Shown: positions 17,479 through 27,487, counted from the first letter of the stretch. The stretch: DNA of 64,000 nt from Caulobacter segnis ATCC 21756 (GCF_000092285.1 NC_014100.1:4092001-4156000), one strand, 5' to 3'. Program-made: numbers and translations. The notes: generated by a model from the sequence alone, not told the origin.

Positions 17479-18077
17479 ATCTGCACCTTGGCTGGGCGCA
17501 TCAGGTTTGCGATTTCGTCGTCGGACATGTTGGGCGTCTGCGCCTCGCCCACCTCCGGCGGAAGGTCGTCCTTGCGCCGCCCGTCCGTGCCCGGAGGCGG
17601 CCCTTCATGCTTGAAGCGCCGATCGGGCCCGACATAGGTGTCGCATTCGATGAAGGCGCGGTCCTCGCGCGCCACCCAGAAGATGCGTTCGAGCAGCACC
17701 TTGGGCGTAATCGGCTTGGCCACCATGAAGTTCGCCCCGGCGTCCCGCACCTTGAAGATCTGCGAGGTTCGGGTGTGACCGGTGACCAGGATGACGGGAA
17801 TGTAGCGATTGCTTTCGCCCCCCTCCCGCCGAAGCCATTGGATGAATTCGATGCCGTCCGTCGTCGGCATCTGCACGTCGCTGATGATCAGGTCGAAGGT
17901 CTTGGTGCGGACCAGGGTCTGGGCGTCGGCGACGCTTTCAGCGCGGAGCAGCTGCTTGACGCCGAAGCCGGAGACGACCTGCGACAGGATATCCAGCGAG
18001 GGACCATTGTCATCCAGTACGAGCACCGTCGCCCGCTCGAGATTGATCCGTGTCGAGGGGAGAAGCGCGTCGCTCAT
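17475..18077 (-). CDS. cleA: CheY-like c-di-GMP effector CleA (CheYIII)
   Basis: This 200-residue protein has a receiver domain near residues 15-138: acidic pocket D22-D23, phospho-acceptor D67 in IISDVQMPTTDG, and lysine in AKPITP at 121. It has a 60-residue C-terminal tail rather than stopping like CheY. The tail has two arginine clusters, GPDRRFK at 150-156 and GRRKDD at 166-171. Cle proteins of Caulobacter (Nesper et al. 2017, from memory) bind c-di-GMP through such an arginine-rich stretch and then bind the flagellar switch. The position between cheU and cheE agrees with cleA. It is cotranscribed: 5 bases after cheU, and overlapping cheE by four. Confidence 0.82.
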   Translation of the reverse strand: MSDALLPSTRINLERATVLVLDDNGPSLDILSQVVSGFGVKQLLRAESVADAQTLVRTKTFDLIISDVQMPTTDGIEFIQWLRREGGESNRYIPVILVTGHTRTSQIFKVRDAGANFMVAKPITPKVLLERIFWVAREDRAFIECDTYVGPDRRFKHEGPPPGTDGRRKDDLPPEVGEAQTPNMSDDEIANLMRPAKVQI

Positions 18078-18082
18078 CGGCG

Positions 18083-18463
18083 CTAGAAGAAATCGAGTTC
18101 GCCGGCGACCTGGCGTTCATCGGTCTGCTCTTCGGCGCGCAGGCGCTGGGCCATGTCAGCCAGGCCAAGACCGTTGAGAACCGGGGTGATCGACATGCTC
18201 CATTCGCCCGAGGCGTGATGGCCGATGCGTTCGAGTACTTCCGAGAGGCCATGAAGGCGCTGGCTCAACTCATCCAGGGCCTGCAGCCGCGCGAGGTTCT
18301 CGACCGAGGCGCCGCCCTGAGCCAGATCGCCAGCCAGATGCTCGCAGTCCCGGCAGATCGCGGCCGCCGAAGCCAACTCCGCCGCCAGGCGACGCGACAG
18401 TTCACTGACCGCGAGATGCTCGGTCGTGTCGGTCGTCGGCGTCGGGAGCGGCGAAGCTTGCAT
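18083..18463 (-). CDS. cheU: CheU-like small chemotaxis-operon protein
   Basis: This 126-residue protein starts at the ATG at 18463, four bases after the cheD stop. The longer frame up to 18709 only reads the cheD region in another frame. It is rich in Leu, Ala and Glu with heptad-like spacing (LSRRLAAELASAAAICRDCE, LDELSQRLHGLSEVLERIG), so a helical bundle or coiled coil is likely. There is no signal or membrane segment. I recognise no domain; the symbol comes from its place between cheD and cleA, matching C. crescentus CC0439. Translation probably depends on coupling, as no strong ribosome site is visible. Confidence 0.65.
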   Translation of the reverse strand: MQASPLPTPTTDTTEHLAVSELSRRLAAELASAAAICRDCEHLAGDLAQGGASVENLARLQALDELSQRLHGLSEVLERIGHHASGEWSMSITPVLNGLGLADMAQRLRAEEQTDERQVAGELDFF

Positions 18464-18467
18464 AAGG

Positions 18468-19037
18468 CTAGAACAGATCCACGTCGCCGCTGGAGGCGGC
18501 GGGCATAGGGACGGGAGCGGGACGACGGACATCCTGCGGCGCGTTGTCGACAGCCACCAGGCGCTGACGGACGCGACCAGAGGCCGGCCAGAACTCGACC
18601 CGGCGAGCGGAGACGCCGCCCGTGCTGGACGAGACGATCGGAATGCCTTCGTCGCGCAGGAAGCGCTCGGCGAACGCGGAGTTGCTGGCGCCGACGTCCG
18701 ACAGGCCATCGAACAGCTTGGCTCCGCCGAAGATCTTGGCTTCCAGCCGCTCGCGGCGGGCGCCCTTCTTCAGCAGTTCGTTGATCAGCAGTTCCATGGC
18801 GTAGGCGCCGTAGCGGACCGCGTCACCGCCGGTCCCGCGTCCGTCGCCGGAGTCGGGCAGCAGGAAGTGGTTCATGCCGCCGACGCCCGATTGCGGGTCG
18901 CGGATGCAGGCGGCGATGCACGAGCCCAGCACCGTGGTCATGACCACGTTGGGATCGGTCGTCACATGGCTCTCGCCCTGGGTGACGTGAACCTTGATCG
19001 CACGCTCGGTATCTTCGGAGGGGTTGTGGTGCGTCAT
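18468..19037 (-). CDS. cheD: CheD chemoreceptor glutamine deamidase
   Basis: CheD converts specific receptor glutamines to glutamates in the cytoplasm, tuning methylation sites. The signature is present: the catalytic cysteine and histidine in [12 protein letters not shown] and GGMNHFLLP (near residues 37-60), followed by [19 protein letters not shown] and [11 protein letters not shown]. At 189 residues it is a little longer than typical, with a Pro/Ala-rich C-terminal tail. Its start overlaps the cheYII stop by four bases. Confidence 0.93.
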   Translation of the reverse strand: MTHHNPSEDTERAIKVHVTQGESHVTTDPNVVMTTVLGSCIAACIRDPQSGVGGMNHFLLPDSGDGRGTGGDAVRYGAYAMELLINELLKKGARRERLEAKIFGGAKLFDGLSDVGASNSAFAERFLRDEGIPIVSSSTGGVSARRVEFWPASGRVRQRLVAVDNAPQDVRRPAPVPMPAASSGDVDLF

Positions 19038-19423
19038 GTCAGCTGCCCGAACACCTGTTCGATCTTGTCACGCAGTCCCTGGACGGTGAACGGCTTGACG
19101 CAATAGTTGTTGACGCCGAACTGCACCGCGCGCTGGACAAGTTCCCTGTCGGCGCGGCCCGTCAGCATGACGAAGGCCGTCTGGCGGATCGGCGGGTGCG
19201 ATCGCACCGCGCGCAGCAACGCCAGGCCGTCCATCTTCGGCATGTTGAAGTCCGAGATGACGAGGTTGGCCGGCTTGGCCAGGAGGTTCTTCAGAGCCTC
19301 CTCGCCGTCCGGGGCCTCACGGATGTCCTTGAAGCCGATCTGCTGCAGAGCATTGCGGATCAGCGCCCGCATGGTCAGCTGGTCGTCGACGACGAGAACG
19401 GAGATGGTGCTTGCTTGTGGCAT
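19034..19423 (-). CDS. cheYII: Single-domain response regulator CheYII
   Basis: This 129-residue receiver-only protein has the acidic pair at D13-D14 (VVDDQLTMR), phospho-acceptor D58 in [12 protein letters not shown], Thr in MLTGRAD and Lys in CVKPFT. The ATG at 19423 was chosen; upstream in-frame residues belong to the cheB region in another frame. It sits 4 bases after cheB and overlaps cheD by four. Receiver-only CheYs bind the flagellar motor or act as phosphate sinks for CheA. With CheYI and CleA this operon supplies three receivers, and which one drives the motor cannot be told from sequence. Confidence 0.9.
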   Translation of the reverse strand: MPQASTISVLVVDDQLTMRALIRNALQQIGFKDIREAPDGEEALKNLLAKPANLVISDFNMPKMDGLALLRAVRSHPPIRQTAFVMLTGRADRELVQRAVQFGVNNYCVKPFTVQGLRDKIEQVFGQLT

Positions 19424-19427
19424 GGGT

Positions 19428-20456
19428 TCAGCGCCTCGCCGAGGCCAGATCGAGAATGGACTGGCCCATGGAGGACAGGGACACCTGTTTCTCCACCGCG
19501 CCAATTTCGAAGGCGGCTCGCGGCATGCCGTAGACGACGCAACTAGCCTCGTCCTGGCCGAGCGTACGCGCCCCGGCCTTTCGCATGGCCAGAAGGCCTT
19601 GAGCTCCATCGCGGCCCATGCCGGTCAGGATCACGCCGACAGCCTTGTCGCCCAGGGTCTGGGCGACCGAGTTGAAGAGCACGTCCACCGACGGGCGGTG
19701 ACCGCTGACGGGGTCGCCTTGGACCAGACGGCACCGCAGGCCGGCCGAACGGACGACCTCCAGGTGCGTGGCGCCGCCGGGGGCGACATAGACCTTGCCG
19801 GGCTCGAGCACCGCGCCGTCGGTCGCTTCGGTCACCTTGGCGCCGCTAGAGCGATCAAGGCGGGCGGCGAAGCTGGCGGTGAAGGTCGCCGGCATGTGCT
19901 GGGTGATCACCGTCGGCGGGCAGGTCTCGGGGAACTGCTGCAGGATCGACAGCAGCGCCTCGACCCCGCCGGTCGAAGAACCGATGGCCACCAGGTCGCC
20001 CGAAGGCATATAGTCCTTGCGCGGCGCGCGGGCCGGCGCGGCGTCGGCCTTGGTGCGCACCGAGGCGCGCGCCGCGGTCTTCACCTTGGTGACGATCTCG
20101 GCCAGCGCCTCCTGGGTGCCGGTCGCATCGGCCGGCTTGCCCACGCAGTCCACCGCGCCCAGTTCCAGGGCCCGCAGCGTCATTTCCGCGCCAGCCTGGG
20201 TCAGGGTCGAGACCATGACCACCGGCATCGGCCGCAGGCGCATGATCTTTTCGAGGAACTCGATGCCGTTCATGTTCGGCATCTCGATGTCGAGCGTGAC
20301 GACGTCCGGGTTGAGCGTCTTGATCATCCCCCGGGCTTCGAAGGGGTCGCCAGCGCCGCCGACGACCTCGATCTCGGGATCACGGTTCAGGGCCGCCGAA
20401 ATCAGGCTCCGCATCGTTGCGGAGTCATCGACGACGAGTACGCGAATCTTAGCCAT
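19428..20456 (-). CDS. cheB: CheB receptor methylesterase/glutaminase
   Basis: CheB removes methyl groups from chemoreceptor glutamates and is activated by CheA phosphorylation. The N-terminal receiver has D10-D11 and phosphosite D56 ([14 protein letters not shown]). The C-terminal catalytic domain has the Ser-His-Asp triad in [21 protein letters not shown] and [12 protein letters not shown]. Its 342-residue length is normal. The ATG overlaps the cheR stop by one base (TAATG), implying coupled translation of the methylation pair. Confidence 0.96.
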   Translation of the reverse strand: MAKIRVLVVDDSATMRSLISAALNRDPEIEVVGGAGDPFEARGMIKTLNPDVVTLDIEMPNMNGIEFLEKIMRLRPMPVVMVSTLTQAGAEMTLRALELGAVDCVGKPADATGTQEALAEIVTKVKTAARASVRTKADAAPARAPRKDYMPSGDLVAIGSSTGGVEALLSILQQFPETCPPTVITQHMPATFTASFAARLDRSSGAKVTEATDGAVLEPGKVYVAPGGATHLEVVRSAGLRCRLVQGDPVSGHRPSVDVLFNSVAQTLGDKAVGVILTGMGRDGAQGLLAMRKAGARTLGQDEASCVVYGMPRAAFEIGAVEKQVSLSSMGQSILDLASARR

Positions 20457-21328
20457 TAGCGGCCCACCTTTCTGTAGGCGGTTAGACCGCAGCTTTCGAA
20501 CGCGGTCACGGAAGCGCCAACGCGCTCGGAGTGGCCGACATAGAGCCGGCCGCCAGGGGCGACGAGCGGCGCGAAGCGGCTCCAGACGCGTTCCTGGGTG
20601 GGTTCATCGAAGTAGATCACGACATTCCGACAGAAGATGGCGTCGAACGGACCCTTCATAGGCCACGACGGACCGTTGAGATTTAGTTCCCGGAACGCCA
20701 CGAGGCTGCGAGCGGCCTCGCAGACGCGCCAGGCGCGGCGATCGCTGGCGTCGCGCTCGAAGAACTGGCTGCGCGTCGCGGCGGGGATGCCTTCCAGCAG
20801 GCTCTCGTCGTAGACGGCGGCCCGACCCGTCGCCAGGACGTTGGTGTCGATGTCCGTACCCAGGATCCGGATGTCCAGGTCCGCGGCGTTCGGCCACACC
20901 GACAGCACGGTGAAGGCCATCGAGTAGGGCTCCTGGCCCGACGACGAGGCGGCGGACCACAGGCGCAGGCGACGACCGGCGCGCACCTGGTCGGCGATCG
21001 GCTCCAGCACGTTGACGCGCAGGTCCTCGAAGTGGTGCGGCTCGCGGAAGAAGCGCGTGACGTTGGTGGTCAGCGCCCGGAGCATCTCCTGGCTCTCGTC
21101 GCCGCCCTTATCGCTGGCCACGAAGGCGCAGTAGTCGGCGAACGAACGAAGACCCAGGGCGCGAAGGCGCTTGGCCAGGCGGGAATAGACCAGCGTCGCC
21201 TTGCTGTCGGGCAGGCTGATGCCGGCCAGATCATACAGCAGCGCGGCGATGCGCTTGAAATCCTGGTTGGTGAAGGCGAACTCGCCATCGACGATGGCGT
21301 CTCGCTCGGAGAGGGCTGCGGCGGTCAT
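20456..21328 (-). CDS. cheR: CheR chemoreceptor methyltransferase
   Basis: This 290-residue SAM-dependent enzyme methylates receptor glutamates. It has an N-terminal helical CheR_N domain ([20 protein letters not shown]) and a SAM-binding catalytic domain with [18 protein letters not shown] and [11 protein letters not shown]. Its stop overlaps cheB, and its start overlaps the cheW stop by one base. Both chemoreceptors in this region end in a WEEF tail that could tether CheR. Confidence 0.95.
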   Translation of the reverse strand: MTAAALSERDAIVDGEFAFTNQDFKRIAALLYDLAGISLPDSKATLVYSRLAKRLRALGLRSFADYCAFVASDKGGDESQEMLRALTTNVTRFFREPHHFEDLRVNVLEPIADQVRAGRRLRLWSAASSSGQEPYSMAFTVLSVWPNAADLDIRILGTDIDTNVLATGRAAVYDESLLEGIPAATRSQFFERDASDRRAWRVCEAARSLVAFRELNLNGPSWPMKGPFDAIFCRNVVIYFDEPTQERVWSRFAPLVAPGGRLYVGHSERVGASVTAFESCGLTAYRKVGR

Positions 21329-21795
21329 CAGGCGGCCATCGCCTCCCGTTCCGGCAGGATCCGATCGAGCGAGATTTCGCTGATCATCCGGCCCTCGATG
21401 GAAATAATGCCGCGCACGAAGCTGCGAACCGCGTCGCAGGCGACGTCCGGCGTCGGCTGGATCATGTCGTCGTTGACCGACAGGATGTCGGACACCGCGT
21501 CGACCAGCAGGCCGACGGTGCGGTCGCCCGCCTTCACCACGATGAACACGCTGCGGACGGTCGGCTCCAGCACCGGCATGCCCAGGCGGGAGGCCAGGTC
21601 CATGATCGGCAGGACCGCGCCGCGCAGATTGATCACGCCGCGCATGTAGCCGGGCGATTGCGGAAGGGTCGTCGCCGGGCTCCAGCCGCGGATTTCGCGG
21701 ACGGCCATGATGTCGACGCAGTACTCCTGATCGCCCACACGGAAGGAGATGAGTTCTCGGCGGTCAGCGCCGATTGCGGTGGCATGTTCTTCCAT
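21328..21795 (-). CDS. cheW: CheW coupling protein
   Basis: This 155-residue SH3-like adaptor joins CheA to receptors. Typical CheW residues appear: [42 protein letters not shown] and [12 protein letters not shown]. It starts three bases after cheA ends and overlaps the cheR start by one base. It is the only free CheW gene in the window. Confidence 0.95.
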   Translation of the reverse strand: MEEHATAIGADRRELISFRVGDQEYCVDIMAVREIRGWSPATTLPQSPGYMRGVINLRGAVLPIMDLASRLGMPVLEPTVRSVFIVVKAGDRTVGLLVDAVSDILSVNDDMIQPTPDVACDAVRSFVRGIISIEGRMISEISLDRILPEREAMAA

Positions 21796-21798
21796 GAC

Positions 21799-24117
21799 TT
21801 ACTCCGCGGCGATGAGGGTGGGTTCGGTGGGACGAGGCGCGCCGCCTTCGCGGCGACGCAGGTTGATCGTCGCGTCGACATCGAGGATCAGGGCCACGCG
21901 GCCATCGCCCAGGATCGTCGCGGCGGCGACGCCCTCGACCTGCTGGTAGTTCTGTTCCAGCGACTTGATGACCACCTGGCGCTGGCCGTGGATGGCGTCG
22001 GCGACCAGGGCGGCGCGCGAGCCGTCCTCGCCCTCGACCAGCAGCACCACGCCGTCGGTCGGCGGCGGGCTCTGGTCGCGGTAGCCAAGCGTCAGGCCGA
22101 CGTCGATCAGCGGCACGAAGCTGTCGCGAACGGCCAGCACCGAGCCGACGGGGCCCAGCGGACGGATCTCTTCCGGCTTCGGGCGCAGGCTTTCGACGAT
22201 GGCGGCCAGCGGCACGACCAGGGTCTCGCCGGCGACGTCGACCACCATGCCGTCCAGGACGGCCAGGGTCAGCGGCAGGCTGAGCGTGAAGGTCGAGCCG
22301 TGGCCCGGACGCGAGGTGATCGAGATCCGGCCGCCTAGGGCCTGGACCGAGCGCTTGACCACGTCCATGCCGACGCCACGGCCGGACACGTCGGAGATCT
22401 TGTCGGCGGTCGAGAAGCCCGGGAGGAAGATCAGGTTGTCGATTTCCTCGTCGGTCAGCTGCAGGTCGGGCGCGATCAGGCCCTTCTTGACGGCGATCGA
22501 GAAGACGCGCTCGCGGTTGATGCCCTTGCCGTCGTCGGAGACCTCGATGACGATCCGGCCGCTGCGGTGCAGCGCGGCCAGGCGAACCATGCCTTCGGGG
22601 TTCTTGCCGGCGGCCTTGCGCTCATCGGGGCTTTCCAGCCCGTGGTCGATGGCGTTGCGCAGCATGTGGGTGATCGGTTCGGCCAGACGCTCGATGACCG
22701 TCTTGTCGACCTCGGTGTTCTCGCCGTCCATCACCAGGCGAGCCTGCTTGCCCGTCATGTTGGCGACTTCGCGGACCAGGCGCGGCATGCGCTGGAACAC
22801 CGACTTCACCGGCTGGGCGCGGATGGCCATGACGCTGTCCTGGATCTCGCGCGTCAGCTGTTCCAGCTCGTCGAGGCCCATGGCCAGGTTGGAGGACGGG
22901 GCGATGCCATATTCGCCGACGCGCTGCGCCAGCATGGCCTGGTTGATGACCAGCTCGCCGACGAGGTCGATCAGACGGTCGATCCGCTCGGGATCGACAC
23001 GAATGACGGACTGGCCGGGACCCGGCACTTCGACTTGAGCGGCCTTGGCCGGCGCGGCGGCGGGCGCGGCCGGGGCGGCGGCGGGCGCCGCGGGCTTCGG
23101 AGCTTCCGCGACCGGCGCGGGCGCCGGAGGCGGAGCCTCGACGGCGGGTTTGATTTCGACCGGCGCCGGCGCGGGCTCTTCAGCCACGACAGGCTCGGGT
23201 TCCGCGGGCGTCTGGACCTCGGCGGCGGAGATTTCGCCCCCGCTGACCAGGGCCGCCAGCTGCTCGACCGTGGCTTCGCCGCGGATGATGTCGAGGTCGC
23301 AGTCGCCGTCGACGAATTCGAAGACTTCGCGGATGGCGGTCTCGTCCTCGTCGGTTTCGACGCGGACGTTCCAGGTGACGTAGGCCGCTTCCGGATCCAG
23401 GTCGTCCAGGTCCGGCAGGTGACGGTCGTCGAGGGTGGCCTTGATCGGCCCGAGGCGGCTCAGCTCACGCAGCAGCAGGGCCGTCTCGTTGGCCTTGCGA
23501 TAAAGGTCCGACTTCGGACGGATCGACACCGTCCAGATGTTCTCCGGCGCCAGCTCGGCGTCGGCCGCCTGGGCTTCCACCGTGATGGTCTGGGGCACGA
23601 ACACGAAGCCGAGGTCGTCGTCTTCCATCGCGTCGTCGTCCGCGGGCGCGGCGGCGGCGGGGGCCGCGGCGGCCTCGACAGGCGCTTCGCCGGCGGGAGC
23701 TTCGGCGACCGGGGCCGGCGCGGGGCTGGCGTTCGGGTCGGTCCAATGTTCCAGCTCGGTCGCCATGGCGGCCGAGGCGGCCATGTCGACATCGCCAAGA
23801 CCGCGAGCGGCGCTGACGTGGTCGGCCAGGATGTCGGACGCGCGCAGCAGGACGGCCGCCAGTTCGATCGTGCTGGGCACGGCGCCCGAGCGCACGGCGT
23901 CCAGCAGGGTCTCGAACACGTGGGCGAAGCGCACCAGCGGCTCGAGGCCGAAGGCGCCGGCGCCGCCCTTGATCGAGTGGACGGCGCGGAACACGGCGTT
24001 GACCGTCTCGAGGTCGCCGGACCCTTCCTGCATAGCCAGGAGACCGCCTTCGAGGTCGGCGAGAAGCTCCTCGCATTCCTGGAAGAAAGTGACCTTGATG
24101 GCCTCTAGCTCGTCCAT
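21799..24117 (-). CDS. cheA: CheA chemotaxis histidine kinase
   Basis: This 772-residue core kinase phosphorylates the CheY receivers and CheB. P1 (Hpt) is at the start with phosphosite H47 (FRAVHSIKGGAGAFG). A long Ala/Pro/Glu-rich central region follows (about residues 140-360), interrupted by a compact P2-like segment. P3 dimerisation starts near 370 (RIDRLIDLVGELVINQA). The P4 ATPase has N box HMLRNAIDHGLESP, G1 DDGKGI and G2 GRGVGMDVVK. P5 (CheW-like) is at the C terminus (LAVLDGMVVDVAGETLVVPL). The 66-base gap to the upstream cheYI is the largest in the che operon. Confidence 0.96.
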   Translation of the reverse strand: MDELEAIKVTFFQECEELLADLEGGLLAMQEGSGDLETVNAVFRAVHSIKGGAGAFGLEPLVRFAHVFETLLDAVRSGAVPSTIELAAVLLRASDILADHVSAARGLGDVDMAASAAMATELEHWTDPNASPAPAPVAEAPAGEAPVEAAAAPAAAAPADDDAMEDDDLGFVFVPQTITVEAQAADAELAPENIWTVSIRPKSDLYRKANETALLLRELSRLGPIKATLDDRHLPDLDDLDPEAAYVTWNVRVETDEDETAIREVFEFVDGDCDLDIIRGEATVEQLAALVSGGEISAAEVQTPAEPEPVVAEEPAPAPVEIKPAVEAPPPAPAPVAEAPKPAAPAAAPAAPAAAPAKAAQVEVPGPGQSVIRVDPERIDRLIDLVGELVINQAMLAQRVGEYGIAPSSNLAMGLDELEQLTREIQDSVMAIRAQPVKSVFQRMPRLVREVANMTGKQARLVMDGENTEVDKTVIERLAEPITHMLRNAIDHGLESPDERKAAGKNPEGMVRLAALHRSGRIVIEVSDDGKGINRERVFSIAVKKGLIAPDLQLTDEEIDNLIFLPGFSTADKISDVSGRGVGMDVVKRSVQALGGRISITSRPGHGSTFTLSLPLTLAVLDGMVVDVAGETLVVPLAAIVESLRPKPEEIRPLGPVGSVLAVRDSFVPLIDVGLTLGYRDQSPPPTDGVVLLVEGEDGSRAALVADAIHGQRQVVIKSLEQNYQQVEGVAAATILGDGRVALILDVDATINLRRREGGAPRPTEPTLIAAE

Positions 24118-24183
24118 TTCCCGTACGTCCTAATTCGCGTCTAGCAACGGGTATTCACAATAAGCGGCGGAGTACTCGCCGGA

Positions 24184-24549
24184 TCAGGCGGCGACGCGGC
24201 GGATGGCGTCGACCAGCTTTTCCGGATTGAAGGGCTTCACGATCCAGCCCGTCGCGCCGGCCTCGCGGGCCCGCTGCTTCTTGGCCGGGTCGCTTTCGGT
24301 GGTCAGGACCAGGATCGGGATGGCGCGGTAGTCGTCATCGACCCGCACCGCCTCGATGAAGCCGAAGCCGTCCAGCTTGGGCATGTTGATGTCGGTGATG
24401 ATGACATCCGGACGGTGGGCCGAGAGGACCTCGAGCCCATGCTCGCCGTCGACGGCCTCGACCACGTTGAAGCCGGCGCCGGCCAGGGCCATGCGCAGCA
24501 TGTCCCTCATGGTGCGGGAGTCATCGACCGTAAGAACCGTCTGCGTCAC
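24184..24549 (-). CDS. cheYI: Single-domain response regulator CheYI
   Basis: This 121-residue CheY has the acidic pair D9-D10 (TVDDSRTMRDML), phosphosite D53 in IITDINMPKLDGFGF, the conserved Thr in LVLTTESD and Lys in IVKPFNPEK. It overlaps the cheX stop by four bases and is followed by cheA. Closeness to canonical CheY makes it a good candidate for a motor-binding or phosphate-sink receiver. Confidence 0.93.
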   Translation of the reverse strand: MTQTVLTVDDSRTMRDMLRMALAGAGFNVVEAVDGEHGLEVLSAHRPDVIITDINMPKLDGFGFIEAVRVDDDYRAIPILVLTTESDPAKKQRAREAGATGWIVKPFNPEKLVDAIRRVAA

Positions 24550-24830
24550 GATTCAGCTCCTTGGAATTCCGCCGACAGGAGCGCCTTTTCAGCGCCGAAC
24601 AGACGGGTGGTTTCTACGAAGGCCTCGGAAGGCCCCTTGATGGAAAAGGATTGACCGTCATGGTCCCAGGCCTTGCGGGCCGCCAGGAGGACCTGCAGGC
24701 ACAGACCGCCGAAGCGGCGCACCTGGTCTGCCTCGATCTCGATCGGCGCGCCCCGGCGAGCCAGGAGCGCGGCCTTCAGAGGGACCGCGGCCTTCAGGTC
24801 CAGATTTTCAGGCAGCGCAATGGCGGCCAT
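24546..24830 (-). CDS. cheX: STAS-domain protein CheX
   Basis: This 94-residue protein resembles a STAS (anti-sigma antagonist-like) domain: AIALPENLDLKAAVPLKAAL, then IEIEADQVRRFGGLCLQVLL and a final amphipathic helix. STAS proteins often accompany alphaproteobacterial che operons. The ATG at 24830 overlaps the mcpA stop (TAATG); the frame can extend five codons further but has no separate ribosome site. The name follows Caulobacter operon order; it is not the CheX phosphatase family of other bacteria. Its function is unproven. Confidence 0.75.
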   Translation of the reverse strand: MAAIALPENLDLKAAVPLKAALLARRGAPIEIEADQVRRFGGLCLQVLLAARKAWDHDGQSFSIKGPSEAFVETTRLFGAEKALLSAEFQGAES

Positions 24831-26803
24831 TAGAATTCCTCCCAACCTTCCGTGACGGGGGCTTGAGCGACCGCCGCCGAACCGCTGCTCCGGCCCGGAC
24901 GGGCGAAGCTGTTCAGACGGGCCTGCTGCTCGGCCACCGGATTGCGCGCCGGAGCGTGCTGCGTCGCGTCGGCCACGGCCGGGCGCGAATAGGACGAGGC
25001 GGCCGTACCCACTTGGAAGCGGGCCATCAGGCGAACCAGTTCGGCGGTCTCGCCCTTCAGCGAGTGCGTCGCGGCGGTCGACTGCTCGACCATGGCGGCG
25101 TTCTGCTGAGTGACTTGGTCCATCTGGTTCACGGCCGTATTCACTTCGTTCAGACCGGTCGCCTGCTCCGCGGCGGAGGCCGCGATCTCGGTGACCAGGG
25201 CGTCGATCTCACCGACCTTCGTGACGATCCGCTGCAGCGCTTCGCCGGTCTGGCCGACCAGGCTGACGCCTTGGCTGACTTGCTGGGTCGACGAGGAAAT
25301 CAGGGTCTTGATCTCCTTGGCGGCCTCGGCCGAACGTTGCGCCAGGGCGCGGACTTCCTGAGCCACGACAGCGAAGCCGCGACCCGCCTCGCCCGCCCGC
25401 GCCGCTTCGACGCCGGCGTTCAGGGCCAGAAGGTTGGTCTGGAAGGCGATCTCGTCGATCACGCCGATGATCTGGCTGATCTGGCCCGAGCTCTTCTCGA
25501 TCTCCCCCATGGCGGAGACTGCCTGATGCACAACCTGGCCGGAATGCGTCGCTTCGCCACGGGTGGTGGAGACAACGTCAGAAGCCTGGCGGGCGCCCGA
25601 GGCCGTGCGACGAACAGTCGCGGTCAGTTGGTCGAGGGCGGCGGCGGTTTCTTCCAGGCTGGCGGCCTGCTGTTCGGTGCGGCGCGACAGGTCGTCGGAG
25701 GCGTGGGCGATCTCGTCGGCGCCGGTGCGCAGGCCGTCGGTCGAGGCGGCGATGACCTTCATCGTCTCCTGCAGCGAGCCCATGGCGGCGTTGAAGTCGT
25801 CCTTCAGCTTGCGGTAGTCGCCCGGGAAGTCGGCGCTGACGCGGAAGGTCAGGTCGCCCGAGGCCAGCTTCTCCAGGCCCTCGGCCAGGCTGGTGACCAC
25901 GAGGGCGCTTTCCTGGGCGGCGGCCGTTGCGGCGGCTTCCTTGGCGCGGCGCTCGTCCGCGGTCAGGGCGGCCGACTTCTCCTGTTCGGCGCGCAGCTGC
26001 TCAAGGTGCAGCTGGTTGTCGCGGAAGACCTTCAGGGCCGAAACGATGGCGCCGAGTTCGTCGCCGCGCGTCAGCTTCTCAAGGTCGATCTTGTTGTCGC
26101 CCTTGGAGAGCTTGTCGGTGGCGCCGGCGATGTCGTTGATCGACTTGCGGGTCGTCATGACGGTCAGGAAGGCCAGGGCGCCGACGGCGGCCAGGGTGAC
26201 CAGCGACAGGATGATCGTGATGCTCATCGCGGCGGTGGCTTCGGCCTGACGCTTGGCCGTCTCCTTGGCCACGCGCGCGTTGGCGGCGGCGACCACCTGG
26301 TCGAGCACGCCCGTCATCTTGGCGTATTGTTCTTCGAACGGGGCGATGAAACCGGCGGCCATGCCGAAGTCGACGCCGATCATACCGCTGACGGTGTCGA
26401 TGGCGCTGCGGCATTCCTCGAGCGACTTGATCAGCTCGTTGATCTTGGGCTGCTCGTCGGCCGGCAGTTTGCTCTTCAGCGCGATCAAGTCCTTCTTGAC
26501 CGCGTCGGTCTCGGCCAGGACGGCGGACATCCGAGCGTCGTTCTTGTCGACGTCGATATTGCCGGCCTTGTGGGTCATGACGACGAAGAGTTCGCCGTTG
26601 ATGTTCGAGATGCGCTTGGAGATCTTCTGGATCTCCATGTTCTGGCGCATGTCGTTTTCGACGACCTGCTTCAGCGCAGCCGACTGGCTCTTCTGAACAA
26701 TGATGGCTCCGCCGGCCATCAGGGCCAGCATGAGCAGCGCGAAAGCCGGCGCGAAGCCGATCTTGATGATCAACGGCAGATCGACGAGACGAAGTCGTTT
26801 CAT
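24830..26803 (-). CDS. mcpA: Transmembrane methyl-accepting chemoreceptor McpA
   Basis: This 657-residue inner-membrane chemoreceptor has TM1 at about 9-37, a periplasmic helical ligand domain at 38-190, TM2 at about 193-216, HAMP from about 217, and a signalling tip with [32 protein letters not shown]. It ends in GWEEF, which resembles the NWETF pentapeptide that tethers CheR/CheB in other bacteria. The start has GGAGGGG eight bases upstream. It is the first gene of the che operon. C. crescentus McpA is polar and made only in swarmer-programmed cells, then degraded by ClpXP; the same is likely here. Confidence 0.94.
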   Translation of the reverse strand: MKRLRLVDLPLIIKIGFAPAFALLMLALMAGGAIIVQKSQSAALKQVVENDMRQNMEIQKISKRISNINGELFVVMTHKAGNIDVDKNDARMSAVLAETDAVKKDLIALKSKLPADEQPKINELIKSLEECRSAIDTVSGMIGVDFGMAAGFIAPFEEQYAKMTGVLDQVVAAANARVAKETAKRQAEATAAMSITIILSLVTLAAVGALAFLTVMTTRKSINDIAGATDKLSKGDNKIDLEKLTRGDELGAIVSALKVFRDNQLHLEQLRAEQEKSAALTADERRAKEAAATAAAQESALVVTSLAEGLEKLASGDLTFRVSADFPGDYRKLKDDFNAAMGSLQETMKVIAASTDGLRTGADEIAHASDDLSRRTEQQAASLEETAAALDQLTATVRRTASGARQASDVVSTTRGEATHSGQVVHQAVSAMGEIEKSSGQISQIIGVIDEIAFQTNLLALNAGVEAARAGEAGRGFAVVAQEVRALAQRSAEAAKEIKTLISSSTQQVSQGVSLVGQTGEALQRIVTKVGEIDALVTEIAASAAEQATGLNEVNTAVNQMDQVTQQNAAMVEQSTAATHSLKGETAELVRLMARFQVGTAASSYSRPAVADATQHAPARNPVAEQQARLNSFARPGRSSGSAAVAQAPVTEGWEEF

Positions 26804-27147
26804 CGTAGGTCCCCTCCAACCAGCGGCCCGTGCCCACGGGTCGCCAAACTGAGAGGAGATAATCCAGATAGAGTCCTAACAGACTCTGACTTGGTTAAAA
26901 GGAATTCGAGATAAATGCGCCTGAAAGCCTCGAAATGGGCGTTTGGTCGCAGCGTCCGCGAGCGCGATTCTAAGGAGTATCGCAACTAGCAAAGGCTCTT
27001 GGCCTGATCGCGGCCATGGTTACCTGGAAGTAAATCCCGAATATTCTTACGAGACTTAGAATATATTAACTGCCCTCTGAGAGTCTGCTCCTGCGTCCAG
27101 TTGGCGCATCGTCCATGGGACGTGGAAACACTACTAGGAGCAGCGGG
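26804..27147. promoter_or_regulatory. Divergent intergenic region: che operon promoter side and TonB-C gene promoter side
   Basis: These 344 bases separate mcpA from the divergent small secreted gene and are clearly AT-richer than the genes. They hold GANTC sites (for example in AGAGTCC and AGACTCT around 26868-26887, and GATTC near 26969), which the Caulobacter methylase CcrM would modify. TTAACCA is readable on the minus strand at 26892-26898, close to the reported alternative CtrA half-site TTAACCAT. No full TTAA-N7-TTAA box is visible. I see no gene here. Confidence 0.45.
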
Positions 27148-27459
27148 ATGAAATATCCGATCGCTATTGCCGCGGGAATCGCCGGCAGCTTTTTCGTCGC
27201 CCAAGCCGCCACGGCCGCCGGTGGTTTCGAAGACCAAATGGGCCGTTGCCTGCAGCAGTTCGCCAACACTCGCGACGCCGCCCAGGTGATGCTGGAGTGC
27301 AACGCCGCTGACGGCAAGCTGTCCGACTGCAAGGTCGTCGATAACAGCGCCGCGGGCAAAGGTTTCGACAAGGCCGCCATGTGCATCGCTGAAAAGCTGC
27401 CGATGGGCGCCAAGACCGGCACCGTGAAGGTTCCCTTCCGCTTCCCGGGCGGCGCGTAA
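27148..27459 (+). CDS. Small secreted TonB C-terminal-domain-like protein
   Basis: This 103-residue protein starts at ATG 27148, with AGGAG eight bases upstream; the frame to 27115 is non-signal. The first 24 residues are a signal peptide (MKYPIAIAAGIAGSFFVAQA, then ATAA). The rest has the core pattern of a TonB_C domain: VMLECNAADGKLSDCKVV, GKGFDKAAMCIA, then TGTVKVPFRF. It has no transmembrane anchor and no proline-rich linker, so it cannot act as a normal TonB energiser. Three cysteines follow the signal, two of them (C51 and C59) close together around the predicted strands. It lies alone between the two chemoreceptor genes, with its own terminator. Its function is unknown. Confidence 0.7.
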   Translation: MKYPIAIAAGIAGSFFVAQAATAAGGFEDQMGRCLQQFANTRDAAQVMLECNAADGKLSDCKVVDNSAAGKGFDKAAMCIAEKLPMGAKTGTVKVPFRFPGGA

Positions 27460-27487
27460 GCCTCGCTCACCAAGCTGGAAAAGAAGA

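Noticed and set aside
27056..27070. TTAG-N6-TTAAC as a CtrA box before the TonB-C-like gene
   Set aside because: The first half is TTAG and the spacer is six, not seven bases. It is too weak compared with the exact box at 29247.
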